From assembly GCA_021808315.1 (NCBI GenBank), contig JAKBBY010000004.1, positions 1 through 50,976 on the forward strand: a stretch of DNA of 50,976 nt, given 5' to 3'. This stretch comes from Pseudomonadota bacterium. Its GTDB lineage: Bacteria > Pseudomonadota > Alphaproteobacteria > Acetobacterales > Acetobacteraceae. Under the pieces are notes generated by a model, which was given only the letters and a program-made list of their open reading frames with translations, was not told the origin of the DNA and did no database searches. Below are positions 14,814-23,376 of this stretch, one piece after another (the stretch's first letter is position 1; every line of letters starts with the position of its first letter). The position numbers and the translations under genes are program-made.

Positions 14814-16238
14814 ATGCGCAAATTCCGGCGGGTGATGGCACACACGCAACAGATTGGCTGGCAGCCTGGTTCGAGGTTCGAGGGCGAGCGGGGCGCGGTG
14901 GCCCTGCGTGAGACGGCGCGGCGCTTGGCGCGGCGGGGCGATGATCGGGCGGCGCGTGCGGCGTATCTGCGGGTATTGCAGGCTGATCCGTGCGATCATG
15001 ACGCGCTGGTCGCGTTAGGCAGTTTGGCCGCAGCGTCGGGATATCACGCCGCTTCATTCACAGTGTTCGCTCAGGCGGTGCGTTGTTATCCGCACTCGGC
15101 GATTGCCCATGCTGGTTTGGCGCAAGCGTTGATCGAGGCGCGGGATTTTGTTCAGGCAACGCGGCATGGTGAGATCGCGCTGCGGCTGCAGCCGGGCATG
15201 GTGGCGGCGCATCGCGCCTTGGCGCGGAGTTTGGATGCGCAGCGCGATCCACGGGCCTCGGCGCATCGTTATTTGGGCTATCATCGGCATGCGGTGGTGC
15301 CCGCGCGGGCGCAAGCGGCGGGGCAATGGCGGGTTTTGCTGCTGGTGGCGGCGCGTGGCGGCAATATATCGGTGCAAGGCTGGTTTGATCCGGCCCGCTG
15401 GGCGGTGACGGCGGTGTATGCCGATTATCTGGCGCCGGATGCGCGCTTGCCGCCCCATGATTTGGTGGTGAATGCGATTGGCGATGCGGATGATGCTGGC
15501 TGCGCGCTGAACACGGCGATCCGGTTGATCGGGCCGTCGGGCGCGCCGGTGATTAATCAGCCGGATGCGGTGCAAGCCACGGGCCGAGAGGCCATTACGC
15601 GGCGATTGGCGCGGCTGCCGGGGGTGAAAACCCCCCGATTGCGCACGGTCAGCCGAGACGAGGCGGCGAGGATCACGCAGTTTCCGGTGCTGCTGCGCAC
15701 GCCGGGCTATCATAGCGGTCAATATTTCGAGCGGGCCGATGATCGGGGCGGCTTAGGTCAGGCGCTCGATCAGCTGCCCGGCGCGACATTGCTCGCGATG
15801 GAGTATGCCGACATTCGCGGCAATGATGGATTTTGGCGCAAATATCGGGTGTTGATCATTGATGGGGTGATTTATCCGGTGCATTTGGCAATATCGGATC
15901 AATGGAAGGTGCATTATTTCAGTGCCGCGATGGCGGCGCATCCGGCGCATCGTGCGGAGGAGCGAATATTCCTGGATGATATGGCGGGTGTGCTCGGCAC
16001 AAAAGCGATGGAGGCGTTGGCGGGGATTGGTGCCGCGCTGGGGCTTGATTATCTTGGCGTCGATTTTGCGTGCCGCGATGACGGCGCGGTGCTGGTGTTT
16101 GAAGCCAACGCGACGATGTTGGCGCACCCGCCATCGGCAGAGCCGATTTGGGATTATCGGCGACCGGCCTTTGCGGCGATCGCACGGGCGATTGATGCGA
16201 TGCTGGTGCGCCGGTGCCCGGTTGGATCCGCCTGTTGA
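14814..16238 (+). CDS. TPR repeat protein fused to an ATP-grasp-like domain
   Basis: A protein of 474 residues (467 if the ATG at 14835 is used; no strong ribosome site distinguishes them). Residues ~25-165 form three or four tetratricopeptide-like helical pairs (AARAAYLRVLQADPCDHDALVALGSLA; AHAGLAQALIEARDFVQATRHGEIALRLQP). The C-terminal ~280 residues resemble an ATP-grasp ligase: a pre-ATP segment (INQPDAVQATGREAI), a central FPVLLRTPGYHSGQ, a strand with FWRKYRVLIIDG, and the metal/ATP site LDYLGVDFACRDDGAVLVFEANATM. The substrate is unknown. The EANATM motif and RimK-like layout suggest an amide- or ester-forming ligase. It diverges from the MBOAT gene and precedes the ThDP enzyme by 112 bases. 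Confidence 0.75.
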   Translation: MRKFRRVMAHTQQIGWQPGSRFEGERGAVALRETARRLARRGDDRAARAAYLRVLQADPCDHDALVALGSLAAASGYHAASFTVFAQAVRCYPHSAIAHAGLAQALIEARDFVQATRHGEIALRLQPGMVAAHRALARSLDAQRDPRASAHRYLGYHRHAVVPARAQAAGQWRVLLLVAARGGNISVQGWFDPARWAVTAVYADYLAPDARLPPHDLVVNAIGDADDAGCALNTAIRLIGPSGAPVINQPDAVQATGREAITRRLARLPGVKTPRLRTVSRDEAARITQFPVLLRTPGYHSGQYFERADDRGGLGQALDQLPGATLLAMEYADIRGNDGFWRKYRVLIIDGVIYPVHLAISDQWKVHYFSAAMAAHPAHRAEERIFLDDMAGVLGTKAMEALAGIGAALGLDYLGVDFACRDDGAVLVFEANATMLAHPPSAEPIWDYRRPAFAAIARAIDAMLVRRCPVGSAC

Positions 16239-16350
16239 GGATGAGCCGACCCAATTTGGATAAATCGGCCTCGCGACTCTCCCCGCCGCGGGTAAAAAGG
16301 TTTATCAGCAGCGGCATGATCATGCCGAAAAGCGGGTGGGGAGCGAAACG

Positions 16351-17883
16351 ATGAATGGTGCAGAGAGTCTGGTTCATACGTTGATTGCCGGAGGGATTGA
16401 CACGGTCTTTGCCAATCCGGGCACCAGCGAGATGCATTTTGTCGCGGCGTTGGACCGGATACCGGGCATTCACTGCGTGCTTTGTCTTGATGAAGGCGTG
16501 GTGGCGGGGGCTGCCGATGCCTATTGGCGGATCACCGGCAAGCCTGCGGCGACTTTGTTGCATTGTGGGCCGGGCCTCGCGAACGCGTTGGCTAATTTGC
16601 ATAATGCGCGCCGGGGCCGTGCCGGGATTGTCAATATTGTTGGCGATCAAGCAACCTATCATCGCCCGCTCGATGCACCGTTGACCGCCGATACCGAGGG
16701 TTGGGCGCGGCCGGTTTCCGGGTTTCTGCGCACCGCCACCCAGGCGTCGTTGGTGGGGGCGGATGCCGCCGAGGCGATTGCGGCGGCGAAGGCGGGGATG
16801 ATCGCGACGCTTATTTTGCCGGCGGATACGGCGTGGGATGAGGGTGGTGTGGTGGGAACGCCGCGCCCGCCCGTGGGGCGGGCGGCGGTGGACCGGGGGG
16901 TGATCGACCGGGTGGCCACCGTGCTGCGGTCGGGCGAGCCGGCAATCTTGTTGTTGGGCGGCACGACGCTGCGTGAAGGTCCGCTCGCGGTCGCGGGGGG
17001 CATTGCGGCTTCGTGGGGTGCGCGGTTGCGCGCCGAGATGTCCAACGCGCGGATTGAGCGCGGGGCAGGGCGCGTTGAAATCGAACGTGTGCCCTATTTC
17101 ATCGACGCTGCTTTGCTCGCTCTGGCCGTTGCGAAGCATATTATTTTGGTCGAGGCGGTGCCGCCGGTTGGGTTTTTTGCCTATCCGGGCAAGCCAGGGC
17201 GGCTCTGGCCGGAGGATTGCACGCTGCATGTGCTGGCCCGCACCGACCAGGATGGGCCTGAGGCCCTTGACGCTTTGGCCCAGCGATTGGCGGCGGAACG
17301 GGCCACGCCAACGGCCCGGACCCGGCCTGATCCGGCGCAGGGGCCGGTGACGCCGCAAGGGTTCGCTCAGTCGCTCGCGGCACTGATGCCCGAGCGCAGT
17401 ATTATTATCGATGAGAGCGTCTCTTTTGGCCGCGGCCTGTTCCCGATCACGGCGCAGGGCCCGGCGCATGATTGGCTATCATTGACCGGTGGCGCGATTG
17501 GCGATGGAATCCCGATGGCGGTGGGCGCTGCGGTTGCCGCACCGGACCGCCAAGTGATTGCGCTCCAGGCGGACGGGTCGGCAATGTATACGATTGCCGG
17601 TTTGTGGACGGCGGCGCGCTCGGGCTTGAATATTGTATTTGTGGTGCTGGCCAATCGAAAATACGCGATTTTGCTGCATGAACTTGCTGGTGTCGGCGCT
17701 AATCCAGGGCGCACGGCGTTGGATATGCTCGATCTTGGTCGGCCTGATCTTGATTTTGTCAAAATCGCCGAGGGTATGGGGGTGCCGGCGCAGGCGGCGA
17801 GCAGCCTTGATCAATTCAACAGCCTGTTGCACGCAAGCATCAATCAGCCAGGACCGTCGCTGATCGAGCTGCGAATCGGTTGA
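16351..17883 (+). CDS. Acetolactate-synthase-like thiamine-diphosphate enzyme
   Basis: A 510-residue ThDP-dependent enzyme of the acetolactate synthase/benzoylformate decarboxylase superfamily. The ATG at 16351 follows GGTGGGGAG at 16335-16343. The N-terminal pyrimidine-binding domain has NPGTSEMHF and the activating Glu48 in LDEGVVAGAADAYWR. The PP-binding domain has TGGAIGDGIPMAVGAA and the metal site QADGSAMYTIAGLWTAAR...ANRKYAIL. The DGS...N-type motif is shortened relative to classical IlvB but suits a proteobacterial subgroup often labelled acetolactate synthase large subunit. No small subunit (ilvH) is adjacent, so a role in branched-chain amino acid synthesis is doubtful. The substrate is unknown. 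Confidence 0.85.
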   Translation: MNGAESLVHTLIAGGIDTVFANPGTSEMHFVAALDRIPGIHCVLCLDEGVVAGAADAYWRITGKPAATLLHCGPGLANALANLHNARRGRAGIVNIVGDQATYHRPLDAPLTADTEGWARPVSGFLRTATQASLVGADAAEAIAAAKAGMIATLILPADTAWDEGGVVGTPRPPVGRAAVDRGVIDRVATVLRSGEPAILLLGGTTLREGPLAVAGGIAASWGARLRAEMSNARIERGAGRVEIERVPYFIDAALLALAVAKHIILVEAVPPVGFFAYPGKPGRLWPEDCTLHVLARTDQDGPEALDALAQRLAAERATPTARTRPDPAQGPVTPQGFAQSLAALMPERSIIIDESVSFGRGLFPITAQGPAHDWLSLTGGAIGDGIPMAVGAAVAAPDRQVIALQADGSAMYTIAGLWTAARSGLNIVFVVLANRKYAILLHELAGVGANPGRTALDMLDLGRPDLDFVKIAEGMGVPAQAASSLDQFNSLLHASINQPGPSLIELRIG

Positions 17884-18023
17884 CCGGCCCGCGCGGCTGC
17901 GGCAATCCGATCAGGCCATGAAGCTGCCATAAACCAGCGCCAAGGAACGAATGGTCGAGGGGCTTTGGTCTAGGCAGCATTGGGACGGGCCGATGATGGC
18001 AGAGCGAATGGGTTTGAACGCGT

Positions 18024-19841
18024 ATGGCGATACCGAGTAACCTAGCGGATGGGCGTCGTGCGGTGCGCGTGTGGCTTGCGCGGCATGATCTGACGCCGGC
18101 GACGGCGTGGACTCATTTACGGGCCTTGGTTCGCGCCGACGAGATGTGGCTCGCGCTGTTAGCGGCGGTAACCGGCGTTTGCTCGGGTATTTGCGTTTAT
18201 ATCATGGATTTTTTGGCGATCCATTTTCACTACTGGTTTTTTGCACTGCCTAAATTGGGTGAAGGTTTGTCCGAGCAGGCGCAGATTGAACCGATCCGTG
18301 CGATTATCGTGCCGATTTTGGGTGGTGCGGTGCTGGGCTCGATGACGTGGCTGCTGGCCAAGTACCGGCCGGGCAATTTCGTCGATCCAATCGAGGCGAA
18401 CGCGCTGTATGGCGGCAAATTATCGCTGCGGGATTCGTTTATCGTCGCGATGCAAACCTCCTTCTCCAATGGCGTTGGTGGCTCTGTGGGCCAGGAAGCG
18501 GGTTATGCGCAATTTGGCGGCGGGGTTGCTTCGTTCATTGGCCAGCAATTGCGCTTGCGGCGCAATGATTTGCGGGTGCTGGTGGGCTGCGGCGCGGGGG
18601 CGGCCATCGGGGGGGCGTTCAATGCGCCGCTGTGCGGTGCGTTCTACGGCATCGAACTGGTGATCGGCACCTACTCGCTGTCCAGCCTGACCATGGTGGT
18701 GATCGCCTCCTTGGCTGGCACGCTGGTGGTTGAGACCTTAATGAATGGCGGTGCCGCGCCGCTGAGTGTGGTGTTGCCGACCCACGTGCCGGGCTACGCC
18801 TATGTGCTCGCGGTGCTGCTGGGCACCATTGCCGGATTTGTTGGGATTGGCATCATGCGCGCGGTGACCACGCTGGAGACGCTGCTGCGCCGGGCTGGTG
18901 TGCCGGTATGGTTGCGGCCGATTTTGGGTGGCACGGTGGTGGGATTGCTCGGCTCGATTTCGCCAAAGGTGCTCGCTTCGGGCAATTCATCGCTGCATAC
19001 CGAGCTGGCGGTGATTTATCCATTTGCCATCGCCATGGTGTTGTTGCTGATGAAATCCGTGGCGTCATCCTTTTCAATTGCGACCGGGTTTCGGGGCGGC
19101 TTGTTCTTCGCGTCCTTGTTCATGGGGTCGCTGCTGGGGCGTGGTTTTGGTGATTTGGCGATTTTGCTGCCGGTGCAGCATGGCGTGCCGATTGGCTTTT
19201 ACGCGGTGGTGGGCATGGCGGCGCTGGCGACCGCGATTGTCAGCGGCACTATGACGATGACCTTCCTCACGCTGGAGAGCACCAATAATTTTAGTATTAC
19301 CATTGCGGTGCTGATGGCCGCGATTGCTTCATCGCTCACCGTGCGGCGGTTTTTTGGCTATTCGTTCACCACCTGGCGGTTTCATTTGCGCGGCGAGAGT
19401 ATTCGCAGTGCCGTTGACGTTGGCTGGATCCATAATCTGACGGTGGGCCGGATGATGCGCAAAATCGGCTATATCGCCCATGAGACCACCGAATTGGATA
19501 GTTTTCGGCAGGAATTTCCACTCGGGCGCACGCAATATGTCGTCGCGGTCGATGCTGATGAACGTTATGTCGGCCTGGTTTACCCGGCGGAGACCCATGC
19601 GCCGGGGGTGCCGACCGATCAGCGGGTGCATGATTTCTTGCGCCATGAGGGTGATTTTCTGTTGCCGCAAATGACGGTGAAAGAGGCGATTCAGGCATTT
19701 GAGCGGGTGCAGTGCGACGTGTTGGCGGTGCTGGACGGGCCTGAGACGCGGCATGTGCTGGGTGTTTTGACCGAGCAATATGCGCTGCGGCGCTATTCTG
19801 AGGAGTTGGATCAGCGCAGACGGGAATTGTCCGGCGAGTGA
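18024..19841 (+). CDS. ClC-family chloride channel/antiporter with C-terminal CBS domains
   Basis: A 605-residue ClC protein: about 450 residues of membrane domain and a C-terminal pair of CBS-like regulatory motifs (from ~460 to 600, e.g. TVGRMMRKIGYIA and LLPQMTVKEAIQAFE). The gating glutamate is kept (Glu158 in GQEAGYAQFGG, the place of the GREGP motif). The usual GSGIP chloride motif is replaced by GNFVDP (117-122). The second proton glutamate is Leu212 (GIELVIG). These changes mark a divergent ClC subgroup, and ion specificity and coupling are uncertain. A role in acid tolerance would suit an acidophile but is inferred. Its 3' end overlaps the convergent tetR gene by 31 bases. Confidence 0.9.
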   Translation: MAIPSNLADGRRAVRVWLARHDLTPATAWTHLRALVRADEMWLALLAAVTGVCSGICVYIMDFLAIHFHYWFFALPKLGEGLSEQAQIEPIRAIIVPILGGAVLGSMTWLLAKYRPGNFVDPIEANALYGGKLSLRDSFIVAMQTSFSNGVGGSVGQEAGYAQFGGGVASFIGQQLRLRRNDLRVLVGCGAGAAIGGAFNAPLCGAFYGIELVIGTYSLSSLTMVVIASLAGTLVVETLMNGGAAPLSVVLPTHVPGYAYVLAVLLGTIAGFVGIGIMRAVTTLETLLRRAGVPVWLRPILGGTVVGLLGSISPKVLASGNSSLHTELAVIYPFAIAMVLLLMKSVASSFSIATGFRGGLFFASLFMGSLLGRGFGDLAILLPVQHGVPIGFYAVVGMAALATAIVSGTMTMTFLTLESTNNFSITIAVLMAAIASSLTVRRFFGYSFTTWRFHLRGESIRSAVDVGWIHNLTVGRMMRKIGYIAHETTELDSFRQEFPLGRTQYVVAVDADERYVGLVYPAETHAPGVPTDQRVHDFLRHEGDFLLPQMTVKEAIQAFERVQCDVLAVLDGPETRHVLGVLTEQYALRRYSEELDQRRRELSGE

Positions 19842-20482
19842 GCGGTGCTGGCGCCGTGGAGAAACAGCGCCACGGCGGCTTGCACGCGCTGATGCAGCTC
19901 GGTTTTGCTGGGCGCCTTGCCGAGGCCGAGCAGAATTTTGACATGGATATTGCCGATGGTCATGCCGTAGAGCATGTTTGCGGCGTCATCAGGGTCATCG
20001 ATGCGTAGATCGCCGCTGGTGTGGCAGGCGGCGAGAAACGCGATCAAAGCATCCCGGCATGGTTTGGCGCTCTCGCGATTAAGGATACGTGAGAGGGTTT
20101 TGCCGTGGAGGTAATCCACCATGATCAGCCGGGTCAGCGCGATCGCCTTGGCGCTGAGAATATGATCTGCCCAGCCGATCAGCAGATCGAACAGCACGGC
20201 GTCGATCGGGCGATTTGCGGTTTCGACCCGAAAATCGAAAGCTTGCTGGCGGCAGGCGAGCAGGTCGGTGAAGAGCTGCTCTTTGGAGCTGACCAGCTGA
20301 TAGAGCGTGCGCTTGGAAATGCCGGCGGCGGCGGCGATCTGATCCATCGTCGCGGCGTGGTAGCCTTGGCGGACGAAGACGCGTTCAGCTGCGGCGATCA
20401 GCGCATCGCGGCGGGCTTGTGGGTTGATCAGCACGCGACGGGTGGTCACGCGACGCGGTGCCATGGCAGAGCAGTTCATCAT
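19811..20482 (-). CDS. TetR-family repressor, divergent from the RND operon
   Basis: A 223-residue one-component regulator. The N-terminal helix-turn-helix is at about 28-72 (AAERVFVRQGYHAATMDQIAAAAGISKRTLYQLVSSKEQLF), and the C-terminal ligand-binding part is of the AcrR/TetR_C type. The ATG at 20482 (or the adjacent one at 20479) is chosen for an AAAGAG site six bases upstream. The efflux genes begin about 170 bases away on the other strand, so it most likely represses the pump and perhaps itself. Two dyads in the shared region are candidate operators. The inducer is unknown. Confidence 0.9.
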   Translation of the reverse strand: MMNCSAMAPRRVTTRRVLINPQARRDALIAAAERVFVRQGYHAATMDQIAAAAGISKRTLYQLVSSKEQLFTDLLACRQQAFDFRVETANRPIDAVLFDLLIGWADHILSAKAIALTRLIMVDYLHGKTLSRILNRESAKPCRDALIAFLAACHTSGDLRIDDPDDAANMLYGMTIGNIHVKILLGLGKAPSKTELHQRVQAAVALFLHGASTAHSPDNSRLR

Positions 20483-20542
20483 CGGGCACTCTTTCACCTC
20501 GGGACGTTCATTGCGCAAATGCGCCCCAAAATCAAGTCATTA

Positions 20543-20561
20543 TTGCGCGTTGAGCGAACAA
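20543..20561. promoter_or_regulatory. Imperfect 19-bp palindrome (candidate TetR operator)
   Basis: The sequence has the symmetric form TTG-N2-CG-N-T-N-A-N-CG-N2-CAA, with six of nine pairs symmetric, centred on 20552 between the divergent tetR and efflux genes. TetR-family operators are usually short palindromes in this position. Confidence 0.35.
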
Positions 20562-20565
20562 GTAT

Positions 20566-20589
20566 CTGCAATCATCAAGAATTTTGCAG
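20566..20589. promoter_or_regulatory. Inverted repeat CTGCAA-N12-TTGCAG before the RND promoter
   Basis: Perfect 6-bp arms at 20566-20571 and 20584-20589 lie just upstream of the putative -35 at 20593. The position would suit a repressor or activator site controlling the efflux operon. Confidence 0.35.
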
Positions 20590-20592
20590 GGC

Positions 20593-20622
20593 TTGACGCG
20601 CCGCAGAAAAACTAGGTAGTTT
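20593..20622 (+). promoter_or_regulatory. Weak candidate promoter of the RND operon
   Basis: TTGACG (20593-20598) is a good -35. The -10 is poor: TAGTTT at 20617-20622 with an 18-base spacer. It lies about 30 bases before the start of the outer-membrane factor gene. Confidence 0.35.
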
Positions 20623-20653
20623 CCGTCCTGTGAGTGTTGATAGGAAATTTGCG

Positions 20654-22186
20654 GTGCGCGCATTCGCATCAGGACAGTTAGTCGCGCGCCGTTTGCGGTG
20701 CGGTTTGCTCTTGGTCGGTGTCGCTGGATTAAGCGGCTGTGCCGTCGGTCCGAATTATCACCGGCCACCGGCCCCGGCGGTGACAGGCTATGCCGCGCCA
20801 TCGGTGCAGCGCGGGGCGCCGGATCAACGCGTGGTGATCGGGGCGCGGATCAAGGGGGAATGGTGGCAAGCATTCCATTCTTCCGCGCTTGATCAGCTGA
20901 TTGCCTTGTCGTTGGCGCATAATCCGAGCTTGGTTGCCGCGCAGAACACGCTGTTGGCCGCGCGCGATCAAACCCGTGCCGTGGAAAGCGGATTTTTGCC
21001 GAGTTTGAGTGGCAATTTTCAAGCGACTCGTGAGCTGCAAAGTGGCTTAGCGAGCCGGGCTGCGAGCGGTGTTGGCGCGGGTGCCAATGCGGGATCGGCG
21101 GGTGCTGCGCCATTTTCCTTGCTGAATGCCAGTGTTTCGGTTTCCTATGCGCCGGATTTGTTCGGGCTGGTGCGTCGGCAAGTCGAGGGTCAGCGTGCGG
21201 TGGCTGAGCAGCAGCGATTTGCCCTGGAGGCGGCCTATTTATCATTGACCGCCAATGTCGTCACGGCGGCAGTAACCGATGCCTCGTTGCGCGATCAAAT
21301 CGCGGCGACCCGGCGCATTTTGGCGTCGCAGACCCATGATTTACGGATTTTGCGCAAGCAAGTGGCGCTTGGGGGCATCGCTGAGGCGAATGTTTTGACC
21401 CAAGAGGCGCTGCGCGCGCAAACCGCGGCCACGCTGCCGCCGTTAGAAAAGCAATTGGCCCAGGTGCGCTATCAGTTGGCAGCCTATGAGGGCGTTTTGC
21501 CGACGCAGTTTCACGATCCGCATATCGATTTGACGACGTTGCATTTGCCGCATCATTTGCCGCTGAGCGTGCCATCGAAATTGGTCGAGCAGCGGCCCGA
21601 TATTCGCGAAGCGGCGGCCTTGGTGCATCAGGATAGTGCGGCGGTGGGTGTGGCGACGGCGAATATGCTGCCGCAAATCACGCTCTCAGCCTCGGTGGGC
21701 CATGACGCGCTGAGTGCGGCGAGCTTGTTCACACCGCAAACCTTGATTTGGAGCTTAGTCTCTGGCGTGACCCAACCGCTATTTGAGGGCGGTAATTTGC
21801 TGTTTAAGCGTCGGGCCTCGATTGCCACTTTGCATGCGGCGGCTGCGGATTATCAAAATACCGTTGTGCTGGCATTTCAGAATGTGGCTGATTCGCTCGC
21901 GGCTTTGCATTATGACGCGCAGGCTCTCGCGGCTGATCGGGCGGCGGAGACGGCGGCGCGGCGAAGCCTGAATGTGACGCGCGATCAATTCAAACTCGGT
22001 GCGGTATCGTTCACCACGGTGCTGACGGCAGAACAAAGCTATGACAAGACCGTGATCACCCGGATTCAGGCCACCGCCCAGCGTTATGCCGATACGGCTT
22101 CATTGTTTCAGGCGCTTGGCGGCGGCTGGTGGCATCGTCAGGATGTGGCGCCTTCGGTGCGCAAATGTTGCGGAGTTTTCCCATGA
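20654..22186 (+). CDS. RND efflux outer-membrane factor (NodT/OprM family lipoprotein)
   Basis: Outer-membrane channel of a tripartite efflux pump, 510 residues from the GTG at 20654, which has AGGA eight bases upstream; an in-frame GTG at 20630 would add eight residues. A lipoprotein signal ends in LSGC, and the next residues (AVGPNYHRPPAP) are the usual start of mature NodT-family proteins. Two repeated coiled-coil halves follow (e.g. QLIALSLAHNPSLVAAQNTLLAARDQ and PSKLVEQRPDIREAAALVHQDSAAVGVATANMLPQI). It is the first gene of the operon, and its stop overlaps the next gene's start (ATGA). Confidence 0.93.
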   Translation: MRAFASGQLVARRLRCGLLLVGVAGLSGCAVGPNYHRPPAPAVTGYAAPSVQRGAPDQRVVIGARIKGEWWQAFHSSALDQLIALSLAHNPSLVAAQNTLLAARDQTRAVESGFLPSLSGNFQATRELQSGLASRAASGVGAGANAGSAGAAPFSLLNASVSVSYAPDLFGLVRRQVEGQRAVAEQQRFALEAAYLSLTANVVTAAVTDASLRDQIAATRRILASQTHDLRILRKQVALGGIAEANVLTQEALRAQTAATLPPLEKQLAQVRYQLAAYEGVLPTQFHDPHIDLTTLHLPHHLPLSVPSKLVEQRPDIREAAALVHQDSAAVGVATANMLPQITLSASVGHDALSAASLFTPQTLIWSLVSGVTQPLFEGGNLLFKRRASIATLHAAAADYQNTVVLAFQNVADSLAALHYDAQALAADRAAETAARRSLNVTRDQFKLGAVSFTTVLTAEQSYDKTVITRIQATAQRYADTASLFQALGGGWWHRQDVAPSVRKCCGVFP

Positions 22187-23367
22187 GCGGTTCATCGACC
22201 TTTGACGCAAAACCGAGCCGCAAGGCGCCAAGGCCGCCACGGCCAGTGCTGCGGGCGATTATTGTGCTGCTGGTGTTAGGCGTGTTGTTGGGCGGCGTAT
22301 TTGGCTGGGGCGCAGTCAAATCAATGTTTATTGGCAAGTTCCTCGCGACGTTGAAATATATGCCGCAAACCGTCTCAACGGTGGTTGCGGAGAAAACGCC
22401 GTTTGCGCCCACGATCGAGGCCACGGGTAATCTGGTGGCGGAGCAGGGGGCGAGCCTGTCATCGCAAGTTGCCGGAATTGTTGATACGATCAGCTTCAAA
22501 TCGGGCACGGATGTTAAAAAAGGTCAGGTGCTCCTGACGTTGCGCCCGAATAATGATGCGGCGGTGTTGGCGCAATTGCAGGCCGTGGCGGCGTTAGCGA
22601 AAATTACCTATCAGCGTGACGTTGCGCAGTTTCGCGCCAAAGCGATCAGCGCGCAGACGGTGGATTCTGACCGTGCGACGATGGAATCGGATTTGGCGCA
22701 GGTGCAAAGCCAGCAAGCGTTGATGGCAGAAAAAGTGATCAAGGCGCCATTTTCGGGGCGCATTGGCGTGCGCGCTGTCGATGTTGGCCAGTATCTTGCG
22801 GCGGGCACTGCTATTGCATCCTTGCAGAAATTGAACCCGATTGATGTGAATTTCTACGTCCCGCAAACCGATCTTGCCCAAATTCATCCAGGGCAGGCGA
22901 TTGCGGTGACTGTTGGTGGGTTTGGCGATACCGTGTTTACCGGCAAAATCACGTCGCTCGATTCGGTGGTGAGCACGCAAAGTCTGATGATTTTGGTGCG
23001 TGGCACGCTTGATAATCCGCATGATGAATTACGGCCCGGCAGTTTTGCGCGCATATCGATCAGCACGGGTGCGCCGCAGGATTTCATCACCCTGCCAAAA
23101 ACGGCGATTGCCTATAATGCCTATGGCGATACGGTGTATGTGGTGGTTGATCAAAAGAAGAACGGCAAAACTCAGCAAATTGCCGAGCAGAAATTTGTGA
23201 CCCTCGGTGCCTCGCGGGGCGATCAGGTTGCGGTGATTAAGGGTGTTGCGCCGGGCGATGTCGTGGTTTCGGCGGGACAGTTAAAATTGCATCCCGGATC
23301 GTTCGTTAAAATAAATAACAAGATCGTGCTGCCGAATAGTCCGGCGCCGGTCGTGCCGCTGCACTGA
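22183..23367 (+). CDS. RND efflux periplasmic adaptor (membrane fusion protein)
   Basis: A 394-residue HlyD/AcrA-type adaptor joining the inner-membrane pump to the outer-membrane channel. The ATG at 22183 overlaps the previous stop and has GGAG seven bases upstream. One N-terminal membrane helix (~28-50) is followed by a lipoyl half-motif (NLVAEQGASLSSQVAGIVDTISFKSG...VKKGQVLLTL), an alpha-hairpin, the second half-motif (VIKAPFSGRIGVRAVDVGQYLAAGTAI), and beta-barrel domains. The anchor makes it a membrane protein rather than a lipoprotein. Confidence 0.93.
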   Translation: MSGSSTFDAKPSRKAPRPPRPVLRAIIVLLVLGVLLGGVFGWGAVKSMFIGKFLATLKYMPQTVSTVVAEKTPFAPTIEATGNLVAEQGASLSSQVAGIVDTISFKSGTDVKKGQVLLTLRPNNDAAVLAQLQAVAALAKITYQRDVAQFRAKAISAQTVDSDRATMESDLAQVQSQQALMAEKVIKAPFSGRIGVRAVDVGQYLAAGTAIASLQKLNPIDVNFYVPQTDLAQIHPGQAIAVTVGGFGDTVFTGKITSLDSVVSTQSLMILVRGTLDNPHDELRPGSFARISISTGAPQDFITLPKTAIAYNAYGDTVYVVVDQKKNGKTQQIAEQKFVTLGASRGDQVAVIKGVAPGDVVVSAGQLKLHPGSFVKINNKIVLPNSPAPVVPLH

Positions 23368-23376
23368 TCGCGCGTC

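Noticed and set aside
15919-17469. 516-codon minus-strand frame opposite the ThDP enzyme
   Set aside because: It crosses two real plus-strand genes and is Arg/His/Pro-rich low-complexity sequence, typical of a shadow frame.
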